Shown here in pieces: positions 44,897 through 53,748 of a stretch of 64,000 bases of DNA. The position numbers were made by a program, and so were the translations under genes. Location of the stretch: contig OZ244818.1 of the NCBI GenBank assembly GCA_965220285.1, positions 5,394,001 to 5,458,000 on the forward strand. The letters are read 5' to 3'. This stretch comes from Bin5 sp009843665 (GTDB lineage Bacteria; Chloroflexota; Anaerolineae; Caldilineales; Caldilineaceae). Position 1 is the first letter of the stretch. Every line of letters starts with the position of its first letter. A model generated the notes under the pieces. It made no database searches, was not told the origin of the DNA, and saw nothing but the letters and a program-made list of their open reading frames with translations.

Positions 44897-45727
44897 ATGA
44901 GAACGCACTCTTGCCGGCCGGGGCTAAAGGACACCCAAGTACTGGAATTTTGCAAACAGGGCTTTCTGGTGTTGGAAGGGGTCGTACCTGACGACATCAA
45001 CCGGCGTACAGTCGAGTTCCTGGACAGGTATCCGTCGCACGAACCTTCGGAGATACTGCATGAGGAGTGGTTTGTCGACAATGTAGTTCTGAACGACCAG
45101 GCTGCGGGGGCCGTGCGGTCACTGTTGGGCCAGAACTTTGGGTTGCCCATCATAATGAGCAACCACCGCGTCAATTGCCCATCGCCGGCCCAGGGCTGGC
45201 ACCGGGATGGTAATTCCAGACATGGACCCGCCCTCAACTATCTCCAGGTCTTCTATTATCCTGAAGACTGTCCGGTTGAGCTCGGACCCACCGAGCTGCT
45301 GCCGGGATCCCATTTTCTTTTTTCCTTGTCGAAGAGGATGGGTCACTATGGCGGCATTCGAGGCGCGTACCGGGCGGCTGCCCCTGCAGGCACGATTTTC
45401 CTGACCGTCTATTCGATCTGGCATCGACGCTCCGTGGCCAGCGGCACGGGACTGCGCAATTTGCTGAAGTACAACTACTGGCGGACGGAGGCTCCCCACC
45501 GGGACTGGATCCGAGAACCTGACTTCGACATTGCCACTGCGAACTACAAGCTGGAAGACCCAACGTTTCGAGAGCAGTTTCGCGACTGCAACGATGCTGC
45601 CGAGATGTTTTTCTGGCTGCACGGCCGGTCGGACTCATTCGCGCTGGCAGGGGGCCAGGGCTGGCCGTTGAATGAGAATATAGGCAAGTATATTGACAGC
45701 CCATACGGTGTTCCCGAACCGCATTGA
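44897..45727 (+). CDS. Phytanoyl-CoA dioxygenase (PhyH) family protein 2
   Basis: The triad is H102-x-D104 (GWHRDGNSRHGPALNYLQVFYY) and H176 (VYSIWHRRS), with PTELLPGSH between. AAGGAG lies ten bases before ATG. The sequence is distant from the neighbour at 44009, so the two are not a recent duplication. It belongs to the same plus-strand cluster and faces the ThDP gene. Confidence 0.87.
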   Translation: MRTHSCRPGLKDTQVLEFCKQGFLVLEGVVPDDINRRTVEFLDRYPSHEPSEILHEEWFVDNVVLNDQAAGAVRSLLGQNFGLPIIMSNHRVNCPSPAQGWHRDGNSRHGPALNYLQVFYYPEDCPVELGPTELLPGSHFLFSLSKRMGHYGGIRGAYRAAAPAGTIFLTVYSIWHRRSVASGTGLRNLLKYNYWRTEAPHRDWIREPDFDIATANYKLEDPTFREQFRDCNDAAEMFFWLHGRSDSFALAGGQGWPLNENIGKYIDSPYGVPEPH

Positions 45728-45823
45728 GGCGGTTCGGCGTCAAGGGAGAGGGCAAAGTAAGGAGCCTGTCCGACGTCGGCATGCACAGAATGCCGAAAAT
45801 GAGCTCCAGCTGGAATAGGGGAT

Positions 45824-47572
45824 ATGGGTCGAATGCGCTGCGCCGAGGCCTTGGTCAGGGCGCTGGAATTGGAAGGGGTCAGGCACGTATTTGGTCACCC
45901 CGGACACGGCAACACGAACATTCTGGACGCGATTTACGATTCATCGCAGATAGAGTTCAAGTTGACGCGCCATGAACAGGCGGCTGCGCACATTGCTGAC
46001 GGGTATGCGCGCATCTCCGGCGAAATCGGAGTCTGCTGCGCTTCGGTGGGACCGGGGCCGGCGAATATGGTGATGGGCCTGGCTTCGGCTGCGGCCGCTT
46101 CGAGTCCGGTTGTGGCCATTTTTGGCGGTGTGATCTCGCGTTGGGTGGGGCGGGGTCAGTTGCAGGAGACCAGCCCATTTTTCGGTATGCCAGACCAGAG
46201 TTTTGCGCAGGTTCTGCAGCCGGTCGTGAAGAAGGTGTGGCAGGTGCAGCACGCCGACCTGATTCCTGAAGTCGTGCGCAAAGCGTGTGCGCTGGCGCGG
46301 GCGGGCAACCCCGGCCCGGTGGCGATTGAGATTCCCTGGGACCTGCAGGCTGCGTTTCACGACTTTGGCGAGATTCCCAATCCGAAGCAGTTCAGTCACG
46401 CCGGGCGGGTGCGCGCGGATGCGGCGGCCATCTCGGATGCGGCCGCAGCGCTGCATCAGGCGACCCATCCGGTTATCGTGGCCGGTTACGGAGCAGTTCT
46501 TTCCGATGCCGGGTCAGAAATCGAGAAACTCGCCGAACTGCTGGGGGCGCCGGTAGCCACTTCCTATGCCGCCAAGGGGATTCTGGCCGAAGACCATCCG
46601 CAGAGCATAGGGAACGTGGGCTGGCTCGGCCATCCGAGTGCGCATGAGTTTATCAGGGAATATGCCGATGTTGTGCTGGCGGTCGGTTTCAGTTTTTCCG
46701 ATCTGTCGACGTGCTGGTGGACGGAGGGAATGCCATTTGTGGAGCAGAACCGGTTTATCCAGGTCGATATCGATGCGAATCAGATCGGACGGTCCTATCC
46801 GGTAGAAATCGGTCTGCTGGGAGACGCCAAGTCAACGTTGCAGGAGACGCTTGCCCTGTTAGCGGATAAAGGAGAGCACAGAGAAAGACAGGGCAACCTG
46901 GAGCTAACAGAGAGAATCAAGTCTGATTTCCACTTTGATGTACCGAGCGACGAGAGCGACGAGCAAGGCATGGAGCCGTTGCGCGTGGTCGAGGAGTTGC
47001 GACGCGTCCTGCCGAAAGAGATTCTCTTTTCGCTGGACACGGGCGACCACAACCACTATTTCGGCGCGTTCTTTCCCATCTATTCTCCGCGCCGTTTGCT
47101 TTATCCGGGGGGCTGGACGCCGATGGGCTTTGGTCCCACTTCTATCATAGGAGGAAAGCTGGCAAGGCCTGACCTGCCGGCCGTCGGCGTGACGGGAGAC
47201 GGGGGCTTTCTGATGGTGTGCCAGGAGGTGATTACCGCGGTTGAGTGGGGGCTGCCTGTCGTGTGGGTCGTGTTCAACAACCAGACGCTTGGCGCCATTC
47301 GAGGCGGTCAGCAGGGAAGTTACGGCGGCCGGGTTATCGGCACCGAGTTTTGCGAGAACGCCGATTACTCGGCACTGGCCAAGTCGCTGAAGGCCGAAGG
47401 ATTGACCGTCAACAGACACTGCGAAATTGAGGATGCAATCAGTTATGCCCTGACATGCGGCAGGCCATGTGTCATTGATATGCGAATCGCACGTGATCCG
47501 GTCCCTCCGCCAATTGCGGGGATGTGGTTCGAGCCGGAGAGGGATGAGATTCCACCCAGGCCGCGCCATTGA
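45824..47572 (+). CDS. Thiamine-diphosphate-dependent enzyme (acetolactate-synthase-like)
   Basis: The catalytic Glu51 (RHEQAAAHIADGYAR), the SVGPGPANMVMGLASA loop, the middle beta domain, and the ThDP/Mg motif GDGG at 458-461 ending with FNN (VTGDGGFLMVCQEVITAVEWGLPVVWVVFNN) are all present. The 582 residues match the family. It is in the group of acetolactate synthase, benzoylformate decarboxylase, glyoxylate carboligase and sulfoacetaldehyde acetyltransferase. No regulatory subunit gene is near, so an ilvB role is unlikely. It probably decarboxylates or ligates a 2-oxo acid in the pathway served by the importer. Confidence 0.9.
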   Translation: MGRMRCAEALVRALELEGVRHVFGHPGHGNTNILDAIYDSSQIEFKLTRHEQAAAHIADGYARISGEIGVCCASVGPGPANMVMGLASAAAASSPVVAIFGGVISRWVGRGQLQETSPFFGMPDQSFAQVLQPVVKKVWQVQHADLIPEVVRKACALARAGNPGPVAIEIPWDLQAAFHDFGEIPNPKQFSHAGRVRADAAAISDAAAALHQATHPVIVAGYGAVLSDAGSEIEKLAELLGAPVATSYAAKGILAEDHPQSIGNVGWLGHPSAHEFIREYADVVLAVGFSFSDLSTCWWTEGMPFVEQNRFIQVDIDANQIGRSYPVEIGLLGDAKSTLQETLALLADKGEHRERQGNLELTERIKSDFHFDVPSDESDEQGMEPLRVVEELRRVLPKEILFSLDTGDHNHYFGAFFPIYSPRRLLYPGGWTPMGFGPTSIIGGKLARPDLPAVGVTGDGGFLMVCQEVITAVEWGLPVVWVVFNNQTLGAIRGGQQGSYGGRVIGTEFCENADYSALAKSLKAEGLTVNRHCEIEDAISYALTCGRPCVIDMRIARDPVPPPIAGMWFEPERDEIPPRPRH

Positions 47573-47642
47573 GGGGGAGGGCAGCTCTTGCAATATCACT
47601 GGCGGAAGTGAGAACGGGATTCACAAAGAGATGTTACGACGG

Positions 47643-47663
47643 CGGGCCGTAAGGGCCCGTTTT
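47643..47663 (+). terminator. Short intrinsic terminator between the ThDP and NHL genes
   Basis: CGGGCC-gtaag-GGCCCG with TTTTC following. It lies about 70 bases after the ThDP stop and 24 bases before the next ATG, so it could also attenuate the NHL gene. Confidence 0.45.
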
Positions 47664-47686
47664 CACGAGACAGAAGGGAAGAAGAG

Positions 47687-48655
47687 ATGAGACTGGGCAG
47701 CGGCCGGTTTGTCTACGAAGAGGTTGATGGTTGGGGCGAGGTTCCTGACGGTTGGGAAATCGGAGAGGTTCCGGGCGTGGCAGTGGACTCACAGGACAGG
47801 GTCTATATCTTCTGCCGAAGTGAACACCCTATCATTGCATTTGACCGGGAGGGTCGGTTCCTGCGCGCGTGGGGCGAAGGGATGATTAGACGGGCGCACG
47901 ACATTATCGTCGGCCCTGATGACTCGATCTACTGTGTGGACGATTGGGGTCATGCGGTGCACAGGTTCACGCCTGAGGGCGACCTCCTCATGTCTATCGA
48001 GACGGCGGACAATCCTGCGGATACTGGATACATCTGGGATGTTCAAAAGGAGGTACTGCGCGCTGGTCCGCCCTTCAACTACCCTACAGGGATTGCGCTT
48101 TCTCCTGAGGGCGAAATGTACGTTTCGGACGGCTATGGCAATGCGAGAGTACACAAATTCACGGCGGAGGGCGAATTTCTTTTTTCCTGGGGGGACCCGG
48201 GAACCGGGGCCGGGCAGTTCGTTACGCCGCACAATGTTTGCGTGGACGGCGACGGTACGGTCTATGTAGCGGACCGTCAGAACCGGCGAATGCAGCTCTT
48301 CAACTCGCAAGGCGAATTCATTGGTCAGTGGGACGACATCTGGTGGCCCTGCGACATGTGCATTGACGCAGACAATAACATGTATGTTGCCGAGGTCGGC
48401 GGCATCTTCATGGGGGAGACGAAGATACCTGTTTTTGAGAATCCGCCGGCGCGGGTCACGGTGCGTGATTTGAACGGCAGGATCCTGAGCGAATGGGGGA
48501 TTGAGGACCCATACGGCTCCAATCGCTATTTCAGCCCGCACAATATCGCGTTCGATTCACGCGGTGATCTGTACGTTGGGGAGGTTGCGTTTTCGTACCC
48601 GGACGGGACGACGCCGAAAGACTGGCGGGTGTTGAGGAAGTACGTGCGGAAGTGA
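47687..48655 (+). CDS. NHL-repeat six-bladed beta-propeller protein
   Basis: About six repeats of the NHL type are seen: GVAVDSQDRVYIFCRS, DIIVGPDDSIYCVDDWGHAVHRFTPEG, GIALSPEGEMYVSDGYGNARVHKFTAEG, NVCVDGDGTVYVADRQNRRMQLF, and IAFDSRGDLYVGEV near the end. Propellers of this kind bind partners or substrates; some relatives are lactonases or peptidyl amidating lyases. There is no signal peptide. AAGGGAAGAAGAG precedes ATG. Its position suggests a substrate-handling job in the same pathway. Confidence 0.87.
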   Translation: MRLGSGRFVYEEVDGWGEVPDGWEIGEVPGVAVDSQDRVYIFCRSEHPIIAFDREGRFLRAWGEGMIRRAHDIIVGPDDSIYCVDDWGHAVHRFTPEGDLLMSIETADNPADTGYIWDVQKEVLRAGPPFNYPTGIALSPEGEMYVSDGYGNARVHKFTAEGEFLFSWGDPGTGAGQFVTPHNVCVDGDGTVYVADRQNRRMQLFNSQGEFIGQWDDIWWPCDMCIDADNNMYVAEVGGIFMGETKIPVFENPPARVTVRDLNGRILSEWGIEDPYGSNRYFSPHNIAFDSRGDLYVGEVAFSYPDGTTPKDWRVLRKYVRK

Positions 48656-48722
48656 CCAGATTGCGAGCCAGTCGGACCATCCTTGCCCTGGCTGCGGCAT
48701 TTGCCAGCCGCTACCTTTCAGG

Positions 48723-49013
48723 CTATCCGAACTGGTATTCTCTCAGGACCTGAACGACCTGCACCTGAAAGGAGCTATACCACTTAAGACGGCCCGAATC
48801 CTGTGCTTTTCTGTGTTCAGGATCCTGGTTCCAAGCCTGGATCTGATCCAGTGTTTCCCGATACGAAATTGAAACTTCATGGTCACCTTCCACCAGGGCA
48901 GTGAAACGTGTACAGCTGTATTTGCTTTGCGCCAGTTCGTGCATCCGGGCGGCTGTGCTAGCGTATGTTTCGTCCAGTTCGCTGATGCGTGCAGTGAATA
49001 TTACAGCGTACAA
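48723..49013 (-). CDS. Antibiotic-biosynthesis-monooxygenase (ABM) domain protein
   Basis: The protein YAVIFTARISELDETYASTAARMHELAQSK, then FTALVEGDHEVSISYRETLDQIQAWNQDPEHRKAQ, is a typical ABM ferredoxin-like dimer, a cofactor-free or heme-oxygenase-like fold. The longest frame starts GTG at 49028, but family members begin at the YAVIF segment. A TTG at 49013 gives that start, with GGAAGG at a fair distance upstream. It runs opposite to the flanking genes. Confidence 0.82.
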   Translation of the reverse strand: MYAVIFTARISELDETYASTAARMHELAQSKYSCTRFTALVEGDHEVSISYRETLDQIQAWNQDPEHRKAQDSGRLKWYSSFQVQVVQVLREYQFG

Positions 49014-49146
49014 CTTGAGACCTTCCACTCGGCAATGTCCGTCAGGACGAGAAATGGCGCAGGATCAAGTTGCCTGCTGCCACACATTTCCTCTGATCCC
49101 AACGGAAATCCTAGTTCACGTTTCAAGACGGTAAGTATATCATGCC

Positions 49147-49177
49147 TTGACATCGGGCAAGGGAGTCATGCTTTAAT
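49147..49177 (+). promoter_or_regulatory. Probable promoter of the PhyH 3 gene
   Basis: TTGACA, a 19-base spacer (long) and TTTAAT with a TG before it (extended -10). AGGAGG and ATG (49205) follow about 30 bases later. Confidence 0.5.
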
Positions 49178-49204
49178 TGCAAACGGTAGGAGGACGACAG
49201 AACG

Positions 49205-50134
49205 ATGGAAAACGAAGTGCTTTCGATACACGGCAAGCCAATTGACACAGAACCTAACAGTTTTGGCGAACTGCGCTCCTCCGCGGATGCAGTAGATGAA
49301 TTCGATGTGCTGCGGGCCAGATTTGAGAAGGACGGATACTTATATTTGCCGCGACTGCTCGACGTGGACACACTGGCATCGGCACGACTGACGATGTTGG
49401 AAGCTCTGGCGGAACTGGACTTTATCGACACAGATTTCCCACTGCGCGATGGCATTGCGAAGCGAGAATGTAATGTCTCAGCGAGGGAGATGGTAGGGCT
49501 TTCCAAGAGCAACGAAGCGCTGCGGCAGGCCTTGTATTCAGGACCAATGATAGCCTTCTATGAGAAGTTTCTGGGCGGGCCGGTACGCGGCCTCGACTTT
49601 ACCTGGTGCCGCGTCAAGTCGTCGGGCACGGAAACAGCAACCAATCCTCACTATGACATCGTTTTCATGGGCCGAGGGACGAAGAATCTCTATACCAGTT
49701 GGACGCCGTTAGGCGACACGCCACGCGAGATGGGGGGACTCATGATTCTGGAGGATTCCCACCGCCTGGAAGAGATTAAAGCGACCTACGGCCAGTCTGA
49801 TGTCGATGTCTTCTGCACAAATGAACAGGATTTGCACGGGACGGAGACCGGACAGAAGCGCTGGCAGGGGTCCGGCACTGGAACCTACGCCAACGATGCA
49901 ATTGCGCTACGGGAGGAGTTGAACAGTCGCTGGCTTACTACTGACTACGAGTTGGGGGACCTCCTGGTGTTCAGTATGTACACGATGCACGCGAGTATGG
50001 ATAACCTGACAAACAGGCTGCGGCTCTCGACCGATACGCGCTATCAGCTTGCATCTGAACCTGTAGACGAACGCTGGATCGGCGAGAATCCGATCGCCCA
50101 CGGCCCTGAGGCGAAAAAGGGAATAATCTGCTGA
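49205..50134 (+). CDS. Phytanoyl-CoA dioxygenase (PhyH) family protein 3
   Basis: The iron triad is H149-x-D151 (TNPHYDIVFMGRG) and H262 (FSMYTMHASMDN), with R271/R273 downstream (NRLRLSTDTRYQ), which would bind 2-oxoglutarate. The 309 residues are the longest of the first three copies because of an insertion near residues 195-235. AGGAGG precedes ATG. It has its own promoter and so may be expressed apart from the main cluster. Confidence 0.86.
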   Translation: MENEVLSIHGKPIDTEPNSFGELRSSADAVDEFDVLRARFEKDGYLYLPRLLDVDTLASARLTMLEALAELDFIDTDFPLRDGIAKRECNVSAREMVGLSKSNEALRQALYSGPMIAFYEKFLGGPVRGLDFTWCRVKSSGTETATNPHYDIVFMGRGTKNLYTSWTPLGDTPREMGGLMILEDSHRLEEIKATYGQSDVDVFCTNEQDLHGTETGQKRWQGSGTGTYANDAIALREELNSRWLTTDYELGDLLVFSMYTMHASMDNLTNRLRLSTDTRYQLASEPVDERWIGENPIAHGPEAKKGIIC

Positions 50135-50152
50135 GGCTGGGAAAGAGGTCGC

Positions 50153-51187
50153 CTACGAGTTCCCGGGCTCGGGGCAGCGGGCATTCAGCCAGTCAAGGAC
50201 GGCCCCAATCGGCCGCTCCCGCCCGAGATCGTTGTGTAGTTCGTGGTAGTAGCCTTCATAGAGGCGTAGGCTTTTGTCTTCCGAGCCGACTTGGGCGAAG
50301 AACTCCTGTGTGGCAGAGGGGACGACCACGGCGTCGGCAAGGCCCTGCATCATCAGGACAGGCAGGCGAATCTCGTTGGCCCTGTCGCCCACTTCCTGCA
50401 TCGTTTCAAAGAATTCAACGACCCACCGAGCACTGCGCAAGGGGACGCCGAGCGAGTCTCTCATGGCGATCTGGACTTCCTCCCAGTCGCGGGAGAGAGT
50501 GTCCAGAGTTCCGCGCTGGCGAAAGGTGAGCTGTGGCCGGACGCGGTGTGTCAGCTCAAGGATCCGCTTAAGGAGCCGATTCACCGGCGAGAGATCATGT
50601 GTTTGTAGTGATGGCGAGGCGATGACAGCCAAATCTGCGGCACCCGGAGCCTCCATCATGTATAGAAGGCCGATCAGTCCGCCCATTGAATGTCCGTAGA
50701 GACAGAAGTGGAGACCGGGGTTGTCCCTGCGAGCCATAGACAGGACCTGCGTTACGCCGCTCAGGTAGTCGTGGAAACCCTGGACATAGCAACGCGCACC
50801 GCCTGAACGACCGAAGCCTTGATGGTCGTGTGCATAGACCACGTAGTCAGCCTGATGCAGGGCACCGACCAAGTGGCGATAGCGCCCACTATGCTCTCCG
50901 AGCCCGTGGAGGATGAGGACTACGCCGCGCGGCTGGCCAGTTGGACGCCAGCGACTGTAGAATATGGGCAGTCCGCTCTCGCTGTAAAGGTAACCGGTCG
51001 AATGTTGGAGACTTCTGTCGGCATGCTGTGCGTGCTGAATCGAGAGGGGAGTTTCCACTTCCGATGGACAGAATTGAACGTCCCGGCTCAAGGCAGGGCC
51101 GGGGGCGTGAAGGCTGCATTCGCCCGTCCTATGCTCGTTGTTCAGTTGGGGAGGGCGATGGGCTGTATGGTCAGCTCTTTTCATCAT
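50153..51187 (-). CDS. Alpha/beta hydrolase, monoacylglycerol-lipase type
   Basis: The N-terminal 62 residues are not conserved-looking. From residue 65 the sequence is typical for lysophospholipase/monoglyceride lipase: SGLPIFYSRWRPTGQPRGVVLILHGLGEHSGRY (oxyanion region HGLGEHS), nucleophile S167 in YGHSMGG, acid near LADAVVVP and a terminal His (GYYHELHND). The start at 51187 overlaps the upstream gene by 17 bases, implying translational coupling; an internal start near residue 63 is possible. It is the last gene of a four-gene minus-strand group. Confidence 0.88.
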   Translation of the reverse strand: MMKRADHTAHRPPQLNNEHRTGECSLHAPGPALSRDVQFCPSEVETPLSIQHAQHADRSLQHSTGYLYSESGLPIFYSRWRPTGQPRGVVLILHGLGEHSGRYRHLVGALHQADYVVYAHDHQGFGRSGGARCYVQGFHDYLSGVTQVLSMARRDNPGLHFCLYGHSMGGLIGLLYMMEAPGAADLAVIASPSLQTHDLSPVNRLLKRILELTHRVRPQLTFRQRGTLDTLSRDWEEVQIAMRDSLGVPLRSARWVVEFFETMQEVGDRANEIRLPVLMMQGLADAVVVPSATQEFFAQVGSEDKSLRLYEGYYHELHNDLGRERPIGAVLDWLNARCPEPGNS

Positions 51188-52268
51188 TGCCCTCCCCTGC
51201 CTCTTGTTCGTCGCTATCGGCTGACTGGCCGTCGGTGCTGATGTCGCGGTCTGGCGAGGAATTGGGAGCCTCGGGCGGCCATACTGAATCGTACCTGCCT
51301 CTTCGACCTTCCTCCTGTTCTGCCGGTTTGCCGCTCAGTTCTTCCGCCTCCAAGGCTACGACCCAGCGCTGCCAAGGGGCCTGTTGCCAGTCAAGTCCCA
51401 GATTCCCCAGGGATTGCCGTGACTCATTCAAGTGGCGATCGCTGAAGGTCCGAAGGCGCAAACGATTGGTATTTCCCTGCAGAGTACCGGCCATGTGGGC
51501 GACAATCTGTCGTTCCGAATCGGTGCCCCAAAGCGCGGGCGGCAGGGCGAAAAGCAGGCGAAGCTCATCTCGCCAGCGAAACTGCTGAATGAATCCGACC
51601 TCGTTTTCGTCCTGCAGCACCAGGAACACTTTTGATGAGCGCAAGGTGCTGGAGTGGATGGCGGCGATCATTTCCGTTTCTTCAGCAGCTGCGTCGGGAT
51701 AGACAGAAGGCAAGAGTTCGGACATACGAGGCCCAAACCGGGCTGAAATCTGCGGAGCGATTCGAAAGTCTTCGGGTAAAGAGGGTGACTCCATTAGCGG
51801 CAACACGCCCACCATCTGCGAATTCTGATAGTCAGCAGAACCCAGGCCGAGATCGTTCAGGACATCGGTGACTTCACGGGGCGAGGCGGTTGCGAAGCCA
51901 AAGTAGAAATATGGATGGATGCCCTGATACTCGATGTGGTCGAGAGCTGCGTCGATGAGATCAGCGAAGTCCTCGCGGTTATCCTCTATTTCCAGCGGTT
52001 CGACGAAGGCCCAATCGAAGGTACCGGCGGCATCGCCATCATATTGGACAATTACAAAGCCGATGATGCGGTCACCTTCTGTTGCCACGAAGGTGTCCAT
52101 CTGTTTGCCAAGAAAGCGGGGACCAAACCAGTGCATGAAAAGGAGTCGCCGCCACCAGCTACCGGCGATCTGTTCCATGCTACTGACATCGCTGGTGATG
52201 CCAGACACAAGCATATTCAGGACATCCCGGACCTGTCTTGCGGTCGCCTTTCCGATCTCAGTGGCCAT
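51171..52268 (-). CDS. GNAT-like acetyltransferase of unknown substrate
   Basis: The 365-residue protein has a GNAT-like N-terminal half: FVATEGDRIIGFVIVQYDGDAAGTFDWAFVEPLEIEDNREDFADLIDAALDHIE followed by GFATASPREVTDVLNDLGL. The second half (from about 175) resembles another GNAT fold but lacks a clear acetyl-CoA loop, and the last 45 residues are acidic and probably disordered. The gene begins inside the 3' end of the NUDIX gene (11-base overlap), and its stop overlaps the alpha/beta hydrolase start, so all three are probably translated as a coupled set. Confidence 0.7.
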   Translation of the reverse strand: MATEIGKATARQVRDVLNMLVSGITSDVSSMEQIAGSWWRRLLFMHWFGPRFLGKQMDTFVATEGDRIIGFVIVQYDGDAAGTFDWAFVEPLEIEDNREDFADLIDAALDHIEYQGIHPYFYFGFATASPREVTDVLNDLGLGSADYQNSQMVGVLPLMESPSLPEDFRIAPQISARFGPRMSELLPSVYPDAAAEETEMIAAIHSSTLRSSKVFLVLQDENEVGFIQQFRWRDELRLLFALPPALWGTDSERQIVAHMAGTLQGNTNRLRLRTFSDRHLNESRQSLGNLGLDWQQAPWQRWVVALEAEELSGKPAEQEEGRRGRYDSVWPPEAPNSSPDRDISTDGQSADSDEQEAGEGNDEKS

Positions 52269-52827
52269 TCAGGTATTCCAAGGCAAGCTTGATGCAGTCC
52301 TTCTCCCCGTCGTAAGCAAGCCGGCACAGGGCGTCATCTGTTGAAGCCCATTCGACCTTCTGCACCTCCACGCTGTCGTCCGAGAGATTCCCTCCAACCA
52401 CCCTGAGCAGAAAGAAGTCCACCTTCTTGTAGACTCGTTCGGGGACAGACCTTGCGTAGGTATCGAGATACTCGTAACGCACTGTCTTCAGGAAGGACTC
52501 GAATCTGGTCTCAAGGCCGGTTTCCTCCTCAACTTCCCTCACGGCCGCTGACAGAGGTTGCTCAGACGGGTAGAGCCGTCCTTTGGGCAGTTGCCAGCGG
52601 CGACATTCCCTGTCCGTGGCGATCAAGGCGACCTGAATCGATTCAAAGGCAGTGTCCTGATGCAGGCGAAAGGCAACTCCGCCTGCGGAATGGATATGAC
52701 GGACCGTGTATTCGTCGGAATGCTCGCGTTCTACCTTACATGGACCGGCAGGCTGTTCAGAGTTATCGCCGTCACTGTGGGCCGAGAAGCTGTTTTCCGC
52801 ATTCCAACTTTGCGGTTGAGACTTCAT
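52258..52827 (-). CDS. NUDIX hydrolase
   Basis: The Nudix box GRLYPSEQPLSAAVREVEEETGL occupies residues 83-105 with all consensus positions (G83, E89, R97, E98, E101, E102, G104), so it should hydrolyse a nucleoside diphosphate linked to another group. About 45 extra N-terminal residues have no clear fold. AAAGGA with a five-base spacer before the ATG at 52827 is preferred over a longer frame from 52923. Confidence 0.9.
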   Translation of the reverse strand: MKSQPQSWNAENSFSAHSDGDNSEQPAGPCKVEREHSDEYTVRHIHSAGGVAFRLHQDTAFESIQVALIATDRECRRWQLPKGRLYPSEQPLSAAVREVEEETGLETRFESFLKTVRYEYLDTYARSVPERVYKKVDFFLLRVVGGNLSDDSVEVQKVEWASTDDALCRLAYDGEKDCIKLALEYLNGH

Positions 52828-52932
52828 CAATGTCCTTTCAAAGAGGAGCAAGACTGGTATCGTGTTCAGACGGGAGGCAGTCGAAGCACCAAGCGGAACC
52901 GATGCCGCCGCGTTCTCGTGCAACTCACCAGT

Positions 52933-53451
52933 TCAGAATACTCCGTTCTCTGGTTGCATATCGAGCGATACGGTACCTTCTGCAACAGTTGCAGCCAGCC
53001 CACGAGCAACCTGTTCCCAATTGTCCGGGGGAAATTGCACCAGTTGAGGCGGCAGGAGTGATGGTGTGATGAACGGTAGTGCTCCCAACAGCTGGGAATG
53101 CGGCCACACGGTGCGGGAGCGAGCCAAAACGACGTGAATTTCCATCCACTTCGAAAGCAGAACGAGCCACTGGGCCAGTGCTTCACCGGCACCGACCACA
53201 GGCATCGATGCCGGCTCGCGGTCGGCGAAACGAAAGGCGGCTCTGCCATCCTGGTCGATCCACAGGCGGTGAGGAATCACCGGCCCTGGAGAGACTCGGG
53301 CAGCGGTCCATCGTGCGAAATGGCTGTGCAGATTGGAGACAATTGGTGGGGTCAGCCACTCTGCCGCCGCGGCGATTGGCCGGCTAAGAGGCGGATGGCG
53401 AAGAGAATTTGTGAGTAAGCCGTCGTTTTCGTACCAGTACCACATGGCCAT
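52933..53451 (-). CDS. Protein of unknown function upstream of the NUDIX gene
   Basis: The 172-residue frame reads like a real soluble protein (PHRLWIDQDGRAAFRFADREPASMPVVGAGEALAQWLVLLSKWMEIHVVL) in the correct orientation and 105 bases before the NUDIX start. I know no family. The antisense frames over it are less protein-like. The tail has many Pro and hydrophobic residues (PFITPSLLPPQLVQFPPDNW). It could be the first gene of the coupled minus-strand group. Confidence 0.55.
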   Translation of the reverse strand: MAMWYWYENDGLLTNSLRHPPLSRPIAAAAEWLTPPIVSNLHSHFARWTAARVSPGPVIPHRLWIDQDGRAAFRFADREPASMPVVGAGEALAQWLVLLSKWMEIHVVLARSRTVWPHSQLLGALPFITPSLLPPQLVQFPPDNWEQVARGLAATVAEGTVSLDMQPENGVF

Positions 53452-53681
53452 GGCGAGCGCTCTGACTGCCGACGAGTACCGTCTGTCACTGACATGAATT
53501 TTCCAAGTGTTGACGGGTACCTTGCACCGACGGGGGTTGGACCGCCCTGTTCAGGCCGCGTCAACCGGGGCTGGCCCAGCCAAATCGCATGCGGCTTCAG
53601 AAGGCGGCATTCCCCAATCGATCTATATCATAGACTGGCACAGATCATATCACAGTCAGTGGAAAATCGCAGCCCCCGAGG

Positions 53682-53710
53682 TTGTAGAGGGGCACCAACT
53701 GCGGTATGAT
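53682..53710 (+). promoter_or_regulatory. Putative promoter for RNase D
   Basis: TTGTAG, a 17-base spacer and TATGAT. It lies 38 bases before the ATG at 53749, with TGGAGG in between. Confidence 0.5.
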
Positions 53711-53748
53711 GCAGCCGCTGTGCATACTGGAGGTAGATCGAACAGGAA

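Noticed and set aside
52452..53069. 205-residue plus-strand frame over NUDIX and the unknown gene
   Set aside because: It is Arg/Ser-rich and antisense to the Nudix box; the minus-strand reading explains the region.
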